From Sphaerisporangium sp040649355 (GTDB taxonomy: Bacteria > Actinomycetota > Actinomycetes > Streptosporangiales > Streptosporangiaceae), in NCBI RefSeq assembly GCF_043197795.1, contig NZ_JBICTU010000019.1, positions 1 to 64,000 on the forward strand: 64,000 nt of DNA, in the 5' to 3' direction. The notes beneath the pieces are model-generated. The model was not told the origin of the DNA. It saw only the letters and a list, made by a program, of their open reading frames with translations, and searched no databases. How positions within the stretch are numbered: the stretch's first letter is position 1; the number at the start of each line of letters is the position of its first letter. This document shows positions 47,345 to 55,996 of the stretch, piece by piece. The position numbers and the translations under genes are program-made.

Positions 47345-49137
47345 GTTCGGCCTCCACCATCCGCTCGGAGTCCGGCCGCCGCCAGGGGACGGCGCTGTTC
47401 GGGTACGGTCACCTCGCCGTCCGCCTCGGCGGACGCGAGGCGCCCGTCGCGGGAGAGCCGCCTGCGGGCGACGCGTACGGCCGTGAGCGCGGCCGTCGCG
47501 ATGTCCCTGTCGATGCCGGCGCCCCAGGCCACCGCGCCGTCGACCCGGCATTCGGCGTAGATCACGGTCTCGTCGCGCGACCGGCCGTCGAGGACGGCCC
47601 GTTCGGGCGTCAGGTCCTCGTTGTCGAGCGGCAGCCCGGTGCGGTGGACGACCCGCACCTCGACGCCATGGCGGGCCAGAACCGAACCGAGGGTGCGGAC
47701 GGCGTCCGCCTGGGCGCCGCCGACGTCGAACCGGCCGTCGACGTACAGGGACGCCGTCACCGGCTCCCGCCCCACCGGCAGGGGGGCCGGGGGCTCGCCG
47801 TGGAGGAGGTACTCCTCCATGAAGAGCGCGCCGATCCGGCTCGGCGACAGCTCGCCGCCCGCCGCGTCCGCCTGAGCCTGCACCGTGGCCGCAAGGTCGA
47901 TCTGGAGCCCCCGAGGCAGGTTCAGGCCGTGCCAGGCGCTCATGACGTAGGCGACGCCACCCTTGCCCGACTGGCTGTTCACCCGTACGACCGCCTCGTA
48001 CGTACGGCCCACGTCCTTGGGGTCCACGGGCAGGTACGGCACGCGCCAGGGCAGGTCGTCGGCGCCGGCGCCGGTCTCGGCCGCCCGCTGCTCCAGTTCG
48101 TCGAACCCCTTCTTGATCGCATCCTGGTGGGACCCGGAGAAGGCGCTGTAGACCAGGTCGCCGCCGTAGGGGTGACGGGGGTGGACGGGCAGCTCGTTGC
48201 AGTGCTCGACGGTGCGGCGGATCGCGTTGATGTCGGAGAAGTCGATGCCCGGGTCGACCCCGTGGGCGTACAGGTTCATGCCGAGGGTCACCAGGCAGAC
48301 GTTGCCGGCGCGCTCGCCGTTGCCGAACAGGCAGCCCTCGACGCGCTGGACCCCCGCCAGCAGGGCCAGCTCCGCTGCCGCCACCCCCGTGCCCCGGTCG
48401 TTGTGCGGGTGGACGGACAGGCAGACGTGCTCGCGCCGGGAGAGGTTCCGGTCGAGCCACTCCATCTGGTCGGCGAAGACGTTGGGCAGCGAGCGCTCCA
48501 CCGTCGTCGGGAAGTTGAGGATGATCCCGCGGTCGGGCCCGGGCTCCCAGACGTCCATGACGGCCTCGCAGACCTCCAGGGAGAAGTCCGGCTCGGTCTC
48601 GTTGAAGAGCTCTGGGGAGTACTCGTAGCCGAGGTCGCAGTCACGGAGCGTCCGCTCGGCGTACTTCATCATCAGCCGGGTGCCCTGGACCGCGAGATCC
48701 TTGCACTCGGCGCGGCTCATGCCGAAGACCAGCCGCCGGAACAGCGGGGAGGTGGCGTTGTAGATGTGGATCGTCGCCCGGGGCGCCCCCGCGAGGCATT
48801 CCACCGTCCGCCTGATCAGCTCGTCGCGGGCCTGGGTGAGAACCGAGATGCGCACATCGTCGGGTATCCGGTCCTGCGTGATGAGCATCCGCACGAAGTC
48901 GTGGTCGTTCTGGCTGGCGACGGGAAACCCGACCTCGATCTCTTTGTAGCCCATGCTGACAAGGAGGTCGAACATCATGAGCTTGCGCTCGGGGGTCATG
49001 GGGTTGGCGAGCGACTGGTTGCCGTCCCGGAGATCGGTGGACAACCAGCGTGGAGCGGAGACGATGCGATTGCCGGGCCAGGTGCGGTCGGTCAGGTCGA
49101 CGGGGGTGAATCCCGCGTAGCGCTCGACGCCTCTCAC
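47335..49137 (-). CDS. leuA: 2-isopropylmalate synthase (LeuA, long actinobacterial type)
   Basis: A 600-residue enzyme condensing acetyl-CoA with 2-oxoisovalerate, the first committed step of leucine synthesis. It has LSTDLRDGNQSLANPM, the metal site SVHPHNDRGTG, the loop GNGERAGNVCL, and a C-terminal LeuA regulatory domain that normally senses leucine. The length is that of mycobacterial LeuA. It is coupled to a LAL activator and faces a UbiA gene, so it may be a cluster-specific copy that supplies a branched precursor, or simply the housekeeping gene at the cluster edge; the sequence does not decide. Confidence 0.9.
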   Translation of the reverse strand: MRGVERYAGFTPVDLTDRTWPGNRIVSAPRWLSTDLRDGNQSLANPMTPERKLMMFDLLVSMGYKEIEVGFPVASQNDHDFVRMLITQDRIPDDVRISVLTQARDELIRRTVECLAGAPRATIHIYNATSPLFRRLVFGMSRAECKDLAVQGTRLMMKYAERTLRDCDLGYEYSPELFNETEPDFSLEVCEAVMDVWEPGPDRGIILNFPTTVERSLPNVFADQMEWLDRNLSRREHVCLSVHPHNDRGTGVAAAELALLAGVQRVEGCLFGNGERAGNVCLVTLGMNLYAHGVDPGIDFSDINAIRRTVEHCNELPVHPRHPYGGDLVYSAFSGSHQDAIKKGFDELEQRAAETGAGADDLPWRVPYLPVDPKDVGRTYEAVVRVNSQSGKGGVAYVMSAWHGLNLPRGLQIDLAATVQAQADAAGGELSPSRIGALFMEEYLLHGEPPAPLPVGREPVTASLYVDGRFDVGGAQADAVRTLGSVLARHGVEVRVVHRTGLPLDNEDLTPERAVLDGRSRDETVIYAECRVDGAVAWGAGIDRDIATAALTAVRVARRRLSRDGRLASAEADGEVTVPEQRRPLAAAGLRADGGGRTWP

Positions 49138-49620
49138 GTCAAACTTCCTTTCCTGAATGACTCACGGCTGAAGAATCCTGATGTCGGACCTGGGCTCCAC
49201 GCCGAGCGCCGTGCGCCGGGCGCATCCTCCCTCCACCGTTCATGACAAACAGATTGACATCGACTGTGTTTCCGGCGTTCTTCGCCAGAATTGAGAGCTC
49301 CTGCCGGAGCTTGGGCCCGCCAGGGGTGAATGGGTGGTCGCGATCGTCGAGCACCTTTATCGGCCCCAGGGATTGAAATCCGGCATTGGATTCCCTAGGG
49401 TGAAATCAATGAGCCTCGGTCAGCGGCCGGAGCCCGCCTTTCCGGCGTTTTCCGCTGGCTCCAGGCTAGTAGGGGTGGGCACGGCCCGACAATACGGGTC
49501 CCCGAGGATTTCGGCCCAGATATCCGATGGTGGTACGGGTGGTATCCAAAGAATCAGTCCCGGCTACAACTTTCGGATCATCCTCTTAACGAGCCGCGGG
49601 CTTCGGGGAACAATCCGGGC
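49138..49620. promoter_or_regulatory. Divergent promoter region leuA / UbiA gene
   Basis: 483 bp between divergent genes, with lower GC than the flanks. It contains the palindrome GGATTGAAATCC (49370-49381) followed by CATTGGATTCCCTAGGG. A minus-strand reading frame (49354-49139, 71 codons) has no good ribosome-binding site and no recognised motif; it is not called as a gene. Confidence 0.5.
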
Positions 49621-50571
49621 ATGACGAGCATATGGGCAACGAGGCAGGCTACCGGGGCTTCCGCCCTGCGGTCCGGTATTCGTGTGCTGGGGCTGTGCGT
49701 CGTCGAAGCCCGGCCGGCCGTCCTGTCGATTTCGACGCTCCGATACCTGGCGGGGGCCGCGCTCGCGGTGCCGGCCGGAGCGATGCCGGACCCGGCGAAG
49801 GTGCTCCAGGGGGCGGTGGCCTGGGTCCTGTCGATTCTCGCGATCTATCTCTACAACGGGGTCACCGACGTCACCGAGGACCGCGTCAACCACTCCCGCA
49901 GGCCGATCGCCCGTGGCGACCTCGATCCGCGCACCGCGGTGGCCGTCGCCCTGGTCGCGGCCGGCCTCTCGCTCGGCGTGACCCTGGCGCTGCCCGTTCA
50001 GGTGACGTGGATGGTCGGGGCCAATCTGCTTCTCGGCTACCTGTACTCAGGACCGCCATTTCCCCTCAAAAGCGGATCCGGAGGCACAATCATCGTGTTG
50101 TGCGTCTCTGGCCTGCTGTCCTACTGGTGCGGGTTCTTCATTTCCACCGGCGGCGAAAGCGTCTCCACGCCGCTCGAACTGATCGTGTTCGCGATCGCCG
50201 CCACTTACTGGATGACGCTCGTCGGAGTTCCCGCCAAGGATCTGTCCGATATCGATGGGGACGCCGCGGCGGGCCGGCGCACGATCGGCGTCACGCTCGG
50301 GGAGCGGACGTCACGGTGCGTGATGTCCGTCGCCGCGGCCGTGCTGGTGGCCGCCTTCGGCGTCACCATACTCGTCCTCGGCATTCCGCTGATCGGGGCG
50401 TTCGTCGCCATGAGCGCGGGCGCCGCAGCGGTGATCATGGCCGGTCGCGCCGCCTCCGTCAAGGGGAGCCGCCGCCGACAACGACGGCCTTACCGAGTGT
50501 TCATGGCGACGCAACACCTCGTGCACATTACCGCGCTGATCAGCAATATGTCATCCTATATGTTGCTTTAA
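49621..50571 (+). CDS. UbiA-family prenyltransferase
   Basis: A 316-residue integral membrane protein with about eight hydrophobic helices. Both Asp-rich motifs are present: NGVTDVTEDR (residues 79-88, NxxxDxxxD) and KDLSDIDGD (206-214). These bind the Mg2+-diphosphate of a prenyl donor. YSGPPFPLK after helix four also fits the family. It should attach a prenyl group to an aromatic or polyol acceptor in the membrane; donor length and acceptor cannot be told. It lies 38 bp before a two-component system gene and may share its transcript. Confidence 0.9.
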   Translation: MTSIWATRQATGASALRSGIRVLGLCVVEARPAVLSISTLRYLAGAALAVPAGAMPDPAKVLQGAVAWVLSILAIYLYNGVTDVTEDRVNHSRRPIARGDLDPRTAVAVALVAAGLSLGVTLALPVQVTWMVGANLLLGYLYSGPPFPLKSGSGGTIIVLCVSGLLSYWCGFFISTGGESVSTPLELIVFAIAATYWMTLVGVPAKDLSDIDGDAAAGRRTIGVTLGERTSRCVMSVAAAVLVAAFGVTILVLGIPLIGAFVAMSAGAAAVIMAGRAASVKGSRRRQRRPYRVFMATQHLVHITALISNMSSYMLL

Positions 50572-50609
50572 AGTCGCAGCTGCGAGATAGTTGGGGGCAC
50601 GCGCGTCCC

Positions 50610-51731
50610 ATGGCGGAGGGGACTTCCTTGGATGCGGCACAAGGGGCAGGGAACGACCCGGCGAGATTCGTCGACGCGTGCCGGAAAGAAATCCTTTCGG
50701 AATTCGAGTCAGAGCTGCAAGCCAGCGGCAACGTTCTGTCAAGCGATCCGCAGGCGACGCGCCAGGCTCTTATGACCGCCCACTACGTCCTCGACGATGT
50801 GGCCGCCATGCTTCGCGCCGGAAAGGTGCAGGTCAACGAGCTCTATAAATTCCATGCCTGGGAAGTCGGCAGTACTCGCGCCGCGACCGGAGTTCACCCC
50901 AAGGCATCTCTTGAGGCGGGTTCGCTGTTCTTCAGGACCGCTCTGGCCCACCTGGCGCGGCGAATAGCCGAGGACGCCGGGTCGCCCACCGAGATTTTCA
51001 CGCTGGTGGCCACCGGAATGGAGGAGAGCCTCTCCCGGCGAATCCGCGAGGCGTCCGAGAGCTATCACGGCTTTCTCCTCAACCAGGTGCACGAGGCCCA
51101 AGGAGAGGAGCGCCGCCGCATAGCGCGCGAGCTCCACGACCGCGTCGGCCACGGGATCAGCGTCGCTCACCAGCAGCTCGCGCTCTCGGAGGTCCACAGG
51201 GCCACGGACCCCGCCAGGGCGTCCGCCAAGATCGCGGTCGCGCAGCAGGCCATCCAGGAGACCATGGAGAACCTCCGGCAGATGACGTCGGAGTTATATC
51301 CCCAGGTGCCTGTGAAGAGCCTGGAGAAAGCGCTGCTCGGCTTTCTCGAAGCGGTCGAGGACGACTGTGTGTCCGTCGGGCTCGACGTGAACGGCGACGA
51401 GTCGTGGGCCGAGCCGCGAGTGCTCGACCAGGCGTTTCTCATCGTCAGGGAAGCCGCCCGCAACGCGATAACGCACGCCCGCCCATCGGTGATCCTCATG
51501 CGGGTGGACATCGCTCCGCACGAACTCCTCGCGTCCGTACAGGACAATGGGCATGGCTTCGCACCGCAGCTCGCCCGGGCACGCGGAGGCGTCGGTCTCG
51601 CGTCCATGCGCGAGCGCGCGGAGCTGCTCGGGGGGCGGGTGACCATTTCCAGCGAACCAGGGAACGGCTGTCTAGTCGAGCTCTTCATCCCCCTAAAGAG
51701 ACAGTCCCATGAATCGGACGAATCGAAGTAA
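50610..51731 (+). CDS. Soluble sensor histidine kinase (NarL-type partner)
   Basis: A 373-residue kinase with no membrane segment. The N-terminal ~160 residues are a helical input domain resembling RsbRD-like modules, followed by HisKA_3 with phospho-acceptor His176 in RRRIARELHDRVGHG and a HATPase domain (NAITHARPS, VQDNGHGFAP, GGVGLASMRERAELLGG). It should sense a cytoplasmic signal and phosphorylate the regulator encoded next, whose start it overlaps by 23 bp. Leu229 is encoded by TTA (51294-51296), a rare codon that makes translation depend on the developmental bldA tRNA in streptomycetes. Confidence 0.93.
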   Translation: MAEGTSLDAAQGAGNDPARFVDACRKEILSEFESELQASGNVLSSDPQATRQALMTAHYVLDDVAAMLRAGKVQVNELYKFHAWEVGSTRAATGVHPKASLEAGSLFFRTALAHLARRIAEDAGSPTEIFTLVATGMEESLSRRIREASESYHGFLLNQVHEAQGEERRRIARELHDRVGHGISVAHQQLALSEVHRATDPARASAKIAVAQQAIQETMENLRQMTSELYPQVPVKSLEKALLGFLEAVEDDCVSVGLDVNGDESWAEPRVLDQAFLIVREAARNAITHARPSVILMRVDIAPHELLASVQDNGHGFAPQLARARGGVGLASMRERAELLGGRVTISSEPGNGCLVELFIPLKRQSHESDESK

Positions 51732-52377
51732 CGAAATCTCCGTCGCCATCGTCGACGACCATGCCCTTTTCCGGGAAGGGCTGCGCGAGATCCTTGAGGC
51801 CGTCGAGGACATGGGCATCGTGGGTGAGGCCGGGGACTCCTCCTCCGCCCTGGCCCTGGTCGAGGAGACGCGGCCGGACGTGGTCCTGCTGGACGTCGAG
51901 ATCCCGGGTGACGAGGTCACCGAGACCGTCACGCGGATCCGGAAGATCTCGCCCGCGACCCGGATCATCATCTTGAGCATGTACGACGGGCCCCAACTGC
52001 TCACGCGGCTCCTCGTGGCCGGCATCTGCGGCTACCTGCTCAAGAGCGTCCACCGGCACGAGCTGATCGCGGCGGTGAGGAGCGTCCACGAGGATCCCGG
52101 GAGGGTCGTGCTCGCGGTCTCGCGCCACAGCCTCGCCCAGGTGAAGGGGCCTCCCGCGGGCGTCCTTTCGAACAAGGAGCAGGAGGTCCTGCAACTGGCC
52201 GCCCAGGCGCTCAGCAACGGCCAGATCGCCCGCTGCCTCGGCCTGGCGGAGGCGACCGTGAAACGGCACATGCGGAACATCTTCGTCAAGCTCAACGCGG
52301 TGTCCCGGATCGACGCGGTCAACAAGGCCCTCGCCGCGTCGCTCATCTCCCCTCAGAGCAGGAGCGACGCCGACTGA
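51709..52377 (+). CDS. NarL/FixJ-family response regulator
   Basis: A 222-residue regulator with a receiver domain (Asp16, Asp17, phospho-acceptor Asp62 in VVLLDVEIPG, Lys in GYLLKS) and a C-terminal LuxR helix-turn-helix (LSNKEQEVLQLAAQALSNGQ then IARCLGLAEATVKRHMRNIF). It pairs with the overlapping histidine kinase. Its 3' end overlaps the convergent aldo/keto reductase gene by 25 bp. Confidence 0.95.
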   Translation: MNRTNRSNEISVAIVDDHALFREGLREILEAVEDMGIVGEAGDSSSALALVEETRPDVVLLDVEIPGDEVTETVTRIRKISPATRIIILSMYDGPQLLTRLLVAGICGYLLKSVHRHELIAAVRSVHEDPGRVVLAVSRHSLAQVKGPPAGVLSNKEQEVLQLAAQALSNGQIARCLGLAEATVKRHMRNIFVKLNAVSRIDAVNKALAASLISPQSRSDAD

Positions 52378-53318
52378 TCGAACCTGGCGGCGGGGAAGAT
52401 CCTCGCCAGCCTGTCGCGCGTCGCGGGCGCGAGCTCCACCGCCGACGCGGCGAGGTTCATCTCCAGGTGCACCGGGTCGCGGGTGCTCGGGACGGGGACG
52501 ATGTGGTCGCCCTGGGCGAGCAGCCAGCCGAGGGCGAGGCGGCCCGCGCCGACGTCCAGCTGCGCCGCCGCGGCCTCGACCTCCCGGAGCGGCCCCACGC
52601 TCAGCCGGAGGTTCTCCGGCTGGAAGCGGGGGTCCTCGTGCCTCCAGTCGCCCGCGCCCAGTTGTACGGGGGAGCGGATGCGGCTGGTGAGGAAGCCGCG
52701 GCCGAGCGGGCGGGCGGCGACCACGGTGATGCCCATCTGCCGGGCGGCGGGCAGGAGGTCCGGCTGGGCGCGCGCGCCCCAGAGCGAGTACTCGACGGCG
52801 ATCGCGGTGACGGGGTGCACGGCGTGCGCCCGCCGCAGTTGCTGGAGCGTGCCGCTGGACAGGCCCAGGTAGCGGATCTTCCCGGCCTGCACGAGCCTGG
52901 ACAGGCGGGCCATGCTCGCCTCCAGCGGGACGCGCTCGTCCTGGCAGTGGAGGTAGTAGAGGTCGATGCAGTCGACGCCGAGGCGTTCGAGGGAGGACTC
53001 GCAGGAACGCTCCAGGTAGTCGAGCCGCCCGTCGAACCTCGGCGGCTGACCCGGCCGCGCGCGGCGCATGCCGCCCCGGGTGCACACCACCACCTGGCCG
53101 GCCCGCCCGGCGACGGCCCGGCCCACGAGGCGTTCGACCTGGCCGGCGGCGTAGAAGCCCGCGGTGTCGATGAGGGTGACGCCGGCGTCGAGCGCCCTGC
53201 GGATCAGGGTGAGCGCCTCAGCGTTGTCGATGCGACCGTAGGCGCCGGCGAGGGCGAGCGAGCCGAGTCCGATGGTCGAGATGACCGGCCCTGTCTGTCC
53301 CAACCTCGTGTAACGCAA
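52353..53318 (-). CDS. Aldo/keto reductase (deoxysugar or accessory)
   Basis: A 321-residue NADPH-dependent reductase of the AKR fold: RLGQTGPVISTIGLGSLALA, Asp51 and Tyr56 in IDTAGFYAAG, His124 in YYLHCQDERVPLEASM, and a C-terminal cofactor site IVPVPSTRDPVHLEMNLAA. The usual catalytic Lys (T-K-x-G) is Arg81 in VVVCTRGGM. In deoxysugar clusters AKRs act as NDP-hexose 3-keto or 2,3-enoyl reductases (TylCII, EryBII). The start is TTG at 53318 after AAGGGG. A heptamer array that looks like a SARP operator lies 58 bp upstream. Confidence 0.85.
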   Translation of the reverse strand: MRYTRLGQTGPVISTIGLGSLALAGAYGRIDNAEALTLIRRALDAGVTLIDTAGFYAAGQVERLVGRAVAGRAGQVVVCTRGGMRRARPGQPPRFDGRLDYLERSCESSLERLGVDCIDLYYLHCQDERVPLEASMARLSRLVQAGKIRYLGLSSGTLQQLRRAHAVHPVTAIAVEYSLWGARAQPDLLPAARQMGITVVAARPLGRGFLTSRIRSPVQLGAGDWRHEDPRFQPENLRLSVGPLREVEAAAAQLDVGAGRLALGWLLAQGDHIVPVPSTRDPVHLEMNLAASAVELAPATRDRLARIFPAARFDQSASLLL

Positions 53319-53375
53319 GCGGACCCCTTAACGCGCCCATCCCAGAATAGTGCATTTCTATTGGTATCCGGCCTC

Positions 53376-53415
53376 TGTCAGAGTTTAGTCAAAGTCCGGT
53401 CAAAGTACAGTCGCC
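53376..53415 (-). promoter_or_regulatory. Candidate SARP operator: four heptamers at 11-bp pitch
   Basis: Heptamers TGTCAGA (53376), AGTCAAA (53387), GGTCAAA (53398) and AGTCGCC (53409) repeat exactly every 11 bp, all with the core GTC. On the minus strand they read as TTTGACC/TTTGACT-type boxes overlapping a -35-like CTGACA before the aldo/keto reductase. SARP activators bind heptameric direct repeats with this pitch near -35. The cluster encodes a SARP at 61259. Confidence 0.6.
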
Positions 53416-53616
53416 CATCAGAATGGCTCTACTTCCGAGGAAGTAGGGCATGTGATTTAGGTCGCTTATATACATTAAATGGTGGCATGGGATGGGATAG
53501 TGTTGATCCGCCGGGACCGCTCATTCGATCATCTCGAAGGCGGCGTACCAGTGTGATCGGAAAAGGCGTCCGGCGCCCTGCCCGTGAAATCGCGGGCGCC
53601 CTTTGGGTCCCCGGCC

Positions 53617-55035
53617 CTAAGGGCGCCGGGAACCGCCCCCGCTCGCGGACGTCAGGCCGTACAGGCAGGCGCTGAGGGTGCGCGCCTGCACGTTCACGTA
53701 GTAGCTGTGCCGGAGGAGCTCTCCCAGCTGGTGCAGGGTGAGCCACCGGAAGCCCGGGTGGCCGGGCGCGGGGTCGGTGTCCGTCTCGACGATGAGGTAG
53801 CGGTTCCTGGCGTGGTAGAAGCGCCCGCCCTCCTCCGACAGGATGGTGTCGAAGCGGATCCGGTCTCGCGGGGCCCCGAGTACCTCGTCCAGGAGGAGCG
53901 GTCTGGCCTCGGGCGGTAGGTGATCGTAGTTCCCCGGCGTGTACTGCACGGTCGGCGCCAGCTCAACGACGTCGGTGTTCCCCGGCTCGACCCGCGCGTT
54001 CACCAGGGCGTGGAGCACTCCGCCGATCTTGCGGACCAGGAAGGCGATGACCCCCCTGCCGATGGGCTCGATCATCGGCTGGGTCCAGCGGCCCACCTCG
54101 CGCCCGCTCGCTGCGACGCTCACGCCGATGACGTCGAAGAACCTGCCCGTCTCGTGGGAGATCTTCCCGCCGGTCCGGCGCCAGCGCCGCAGCCGGTTGA
54201 GCGGGATCCGCTCGGTCTGGATCTCCACCGTGGAACGGATGCCGGTGGTCCAGCTCAGGATCTCCTCGATGCGGTGCCGGCCCCCCTGACCGGGGTCGCA
54301 CGACCGGATGAGCGAGGCGCGGAACCCGTCGACCCCGCCGGAGCCGAACGTCGCGGCCGTACCCCCGCCGCTGAACGGCAGGCAGGCCAGCACCGTACGG
54401 GCGTCCATGTTCACCAGGTCGGGCACGGACAGCAGCTCGTGCACCTGACCCAGGGTCAGCCAGCAGAACCCGTCGGCCGGCTCGATGTCCTCGGCCACCT
54501 CCACGACCATGTTCCTGTTGCGCTTGCGGTAGAACCAGGCCCCCTGCTCCGACTGGCGCACGTCGGCCAGCACGCGCCCCGTGGGGTTGCGGAAGTGGTC
54601 GAGGTAGGGCACCGGCCTGCCCTGGTGTACCCGCGTGTAGTTGCTCCGGGTGGCCTGCACCGTGGGCGACAGCTGGAGCCCGTTGTGGTTGCCCGGTTCG
54701 TTCTTGGCCTGCATGAGCAGGTGCAGGACGCCGTCGAACTCCTTGACCAGGATGCCGAGGATGCCGACCTCCGGCTGGTTGATGATCGGCTGCGTCCACG
54801 CCGTCACGGGACTTCCGGGAAAGCGGACGTCCAGTCCCTCGACGGTGAAGAACCCGCCGCTCCTGTGGACGATGTTCCCCGTCGCCGGGTCGTGCCGCCA
54901 GCCGTCCAGCTCGTCGAGCGCGAGCCGGTCGACATCCATATATGCGCGTTCCGCTATTTCCGAGAGCCAATGGCGGACGGCCGCGACGTGTGTGAAATGG
55001 GCCCCTCCCGAAAGAGCGGACTCGGCGATTCTCAC
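53617..55035 (-). CDS. NDP-hexose 2,3-dehydratase (EvaA-like)
   Basis: A 472-residue enzyme built from two homologous halves, as in EvaA/TylX3/Gra-Orf27. The halves share GNIVHRSGGFFTVEG / GKISHETGRFFDVIG, WTQPIINQPEVGILG / WTQPMIEPIGRGVIAF and ANEPGN-like / VEPGNTDVVELAPTVQ. It removes the C-2 hydroxyl of TDP-4-keto-6-deoxyglucose, the first committed step to 2,6-dideoxysugars. The GTG start at 55035 gives the normal family N-terminus. The next enzymes of the route are encoded at 55997-59890. Confidence 0.93.
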   Translation of the reverse strand: MRIAESALSGGAHFTHVAAVRHWLSEIAERAYMDVDRLALDELDGWRHDPATGNIVHRSGGFFTVEGLDVRFPGSPVTAWTQPIINQPEVGILGILVKEFDGVLHLLMQAKNEPGNHNGLQLSPTVQATRSNYTRVHQGRPVPYLDHFRNPTGRVLADVRQSEQGAWFYRKRNRNMVVEVAEDIEPADGFCWLTLGQVHELLSVPDLVNMDARTVLACLPFSGGGTAATFGSGGVDGFRASLIRSCDPGQGGRHRIEEILSWTTGIRSTVEIQTERIPLNRLRRWRRTGGKISHETGRFFDVIGVSVAASGREVGRWTQPMIEPIGRGVIAFLVRKIGGVLHALVNARVEPGNTDVVELAPTVQYTPGNYDHLPPEARPLLLDEVLGAPRDRIRFDTILSEEGGRFYHARNRYLIVETDTDPAPGHPGFRWLTLHQLGELLRHSYYVNVQARTLSACLYGLTSASGGGSRRP

Positions 55036-55344
55036 CTGTGCCGGCTGGGCGGAGAGTGTAGGAATGGTGGGCTCCTAACGGGCGGCTCACACACGTGGCT
55101 GCCATCCACGCTCAACGGCGAAGATGTCACGCTGTGAGGGGCCCGCTCAACCCCCCTGCCGGGTTCCGGAACCCCTATTCTGACCCTTGCGAGAAAGCAG
55201 GGGTTCTCCACGGGTCGACCCCCTAATAGCGTCTGGATCCGACGGAGGTAAGGGCATTGCGAGGCGATCGGGGCATTCATCGCGATGGGAGCCGCGGGTC
55301 GGGCGGGCTGGCAGCATGAAAAACTGATCATTAGAGTGGGCGCC
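55036..55344. promoter_or_regulatory. Divergent promoter region with GGAACCCCTATT motif
   Basis: Between the 2,3-dehydratase and a DUF1707 gene. It carries GGAACCCCTATT (55168-55179) and, about 27 bp further, the opposed AGGGGTTCTCC. Related elements occur at 59937-59952 and 60007-60023, so this may be a cluster-wide operator. No gene is seen. Confidence 0.4.
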
Positions 55345-55914
55345 ATGACCGATCACGCGGAGATCCGGGCAGGCGACCGTGACCGGGACAACGTGGCCGA
55401 AACGTTGCGCGTCGCGCTCAGCGAGGGCCGCATCAGCATCGACGAGCTGCACGAAAGGCTCGACCGCACGTACGCGGCTCGCACCTGCGGAGAGCTGGAC
55501 GTCATCGTGGCCGACCTGCCGCAGGCGGGCGACCTGCCCGCGACGCGCGAGGACGCCTCCGACGTCCTGCGGCTCCACACGCGGGGCAGAAGGAACCTCA
55601 GGCAGACCGGGTACTGGGTCGTCCCTCCTCTCATCAGCGCCAAGGTCGCGTGGGGCAAGGTCCGCATCGACTTCACCCAGGCGATCTGCCATCACAGCGA
55701 GGTCTCCGTCGAGGTCGAGTGCGGGCTCGGGGACATCGTGCTGCTGGTTCCCCATGGCTGGCGGGTCCGCGCCGACGAGGTCATCACCCGGTCGATGGGC
55801 AGCGTCCACAACAAGCCTCACCATCCGCCGGTGCCGGACGCGGTCACGCTGCGGCTCTTCGGCCTGGTGAGGATCGGCGACGTCTGGGTGAGGTACCGCC
55901 GCCCACGTGCCTGA
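55345..55914 (+). CDS. DUF1707 protein with LiaF-like C-terminal domain
   Basis: A 189-residue protein starting MTDHAEIRAGDRDRDNVAE. Residues 5-55 form DUF1707 (SEGRISIDELHERLDRTYAA...CGELDVIVADLP), and the C-terminal ~90 residues resemble the cell-wall-active-antibiotic response domain (VECGLGDIVLLVPHGWRVRA). There is no clear membrane span. Its role in the sugar cluster is unknown; it may be an unrelated gene inserted between sugar genes, or an envelope stress sensor. Confidence 0.85.
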   Translation: MTDHAEIRAGDRDRDNVAETLRVALSEGRISIDELHERLDRTYAARTCGELDVIVADLPQAGDLPATREDASDVLRLHTRGRRNLRQTGYWVVPPLISAKVAWGKVRIDFTQAICHHSEVSVEVECGLGDIVLLVPHGWRVRADEVITRSMGSVHNKPHHPPVPDAVTLRLFGLVRIGDVWVRYRRPRA

Positions 55915-55996
55915 ACGTGGCACGGGAGAGTCACGGGTGGTGCGCGGGCCGTCCCCGGTCGGCCGACGATCGTCGACACTACCGAAGGAGTCTCTT

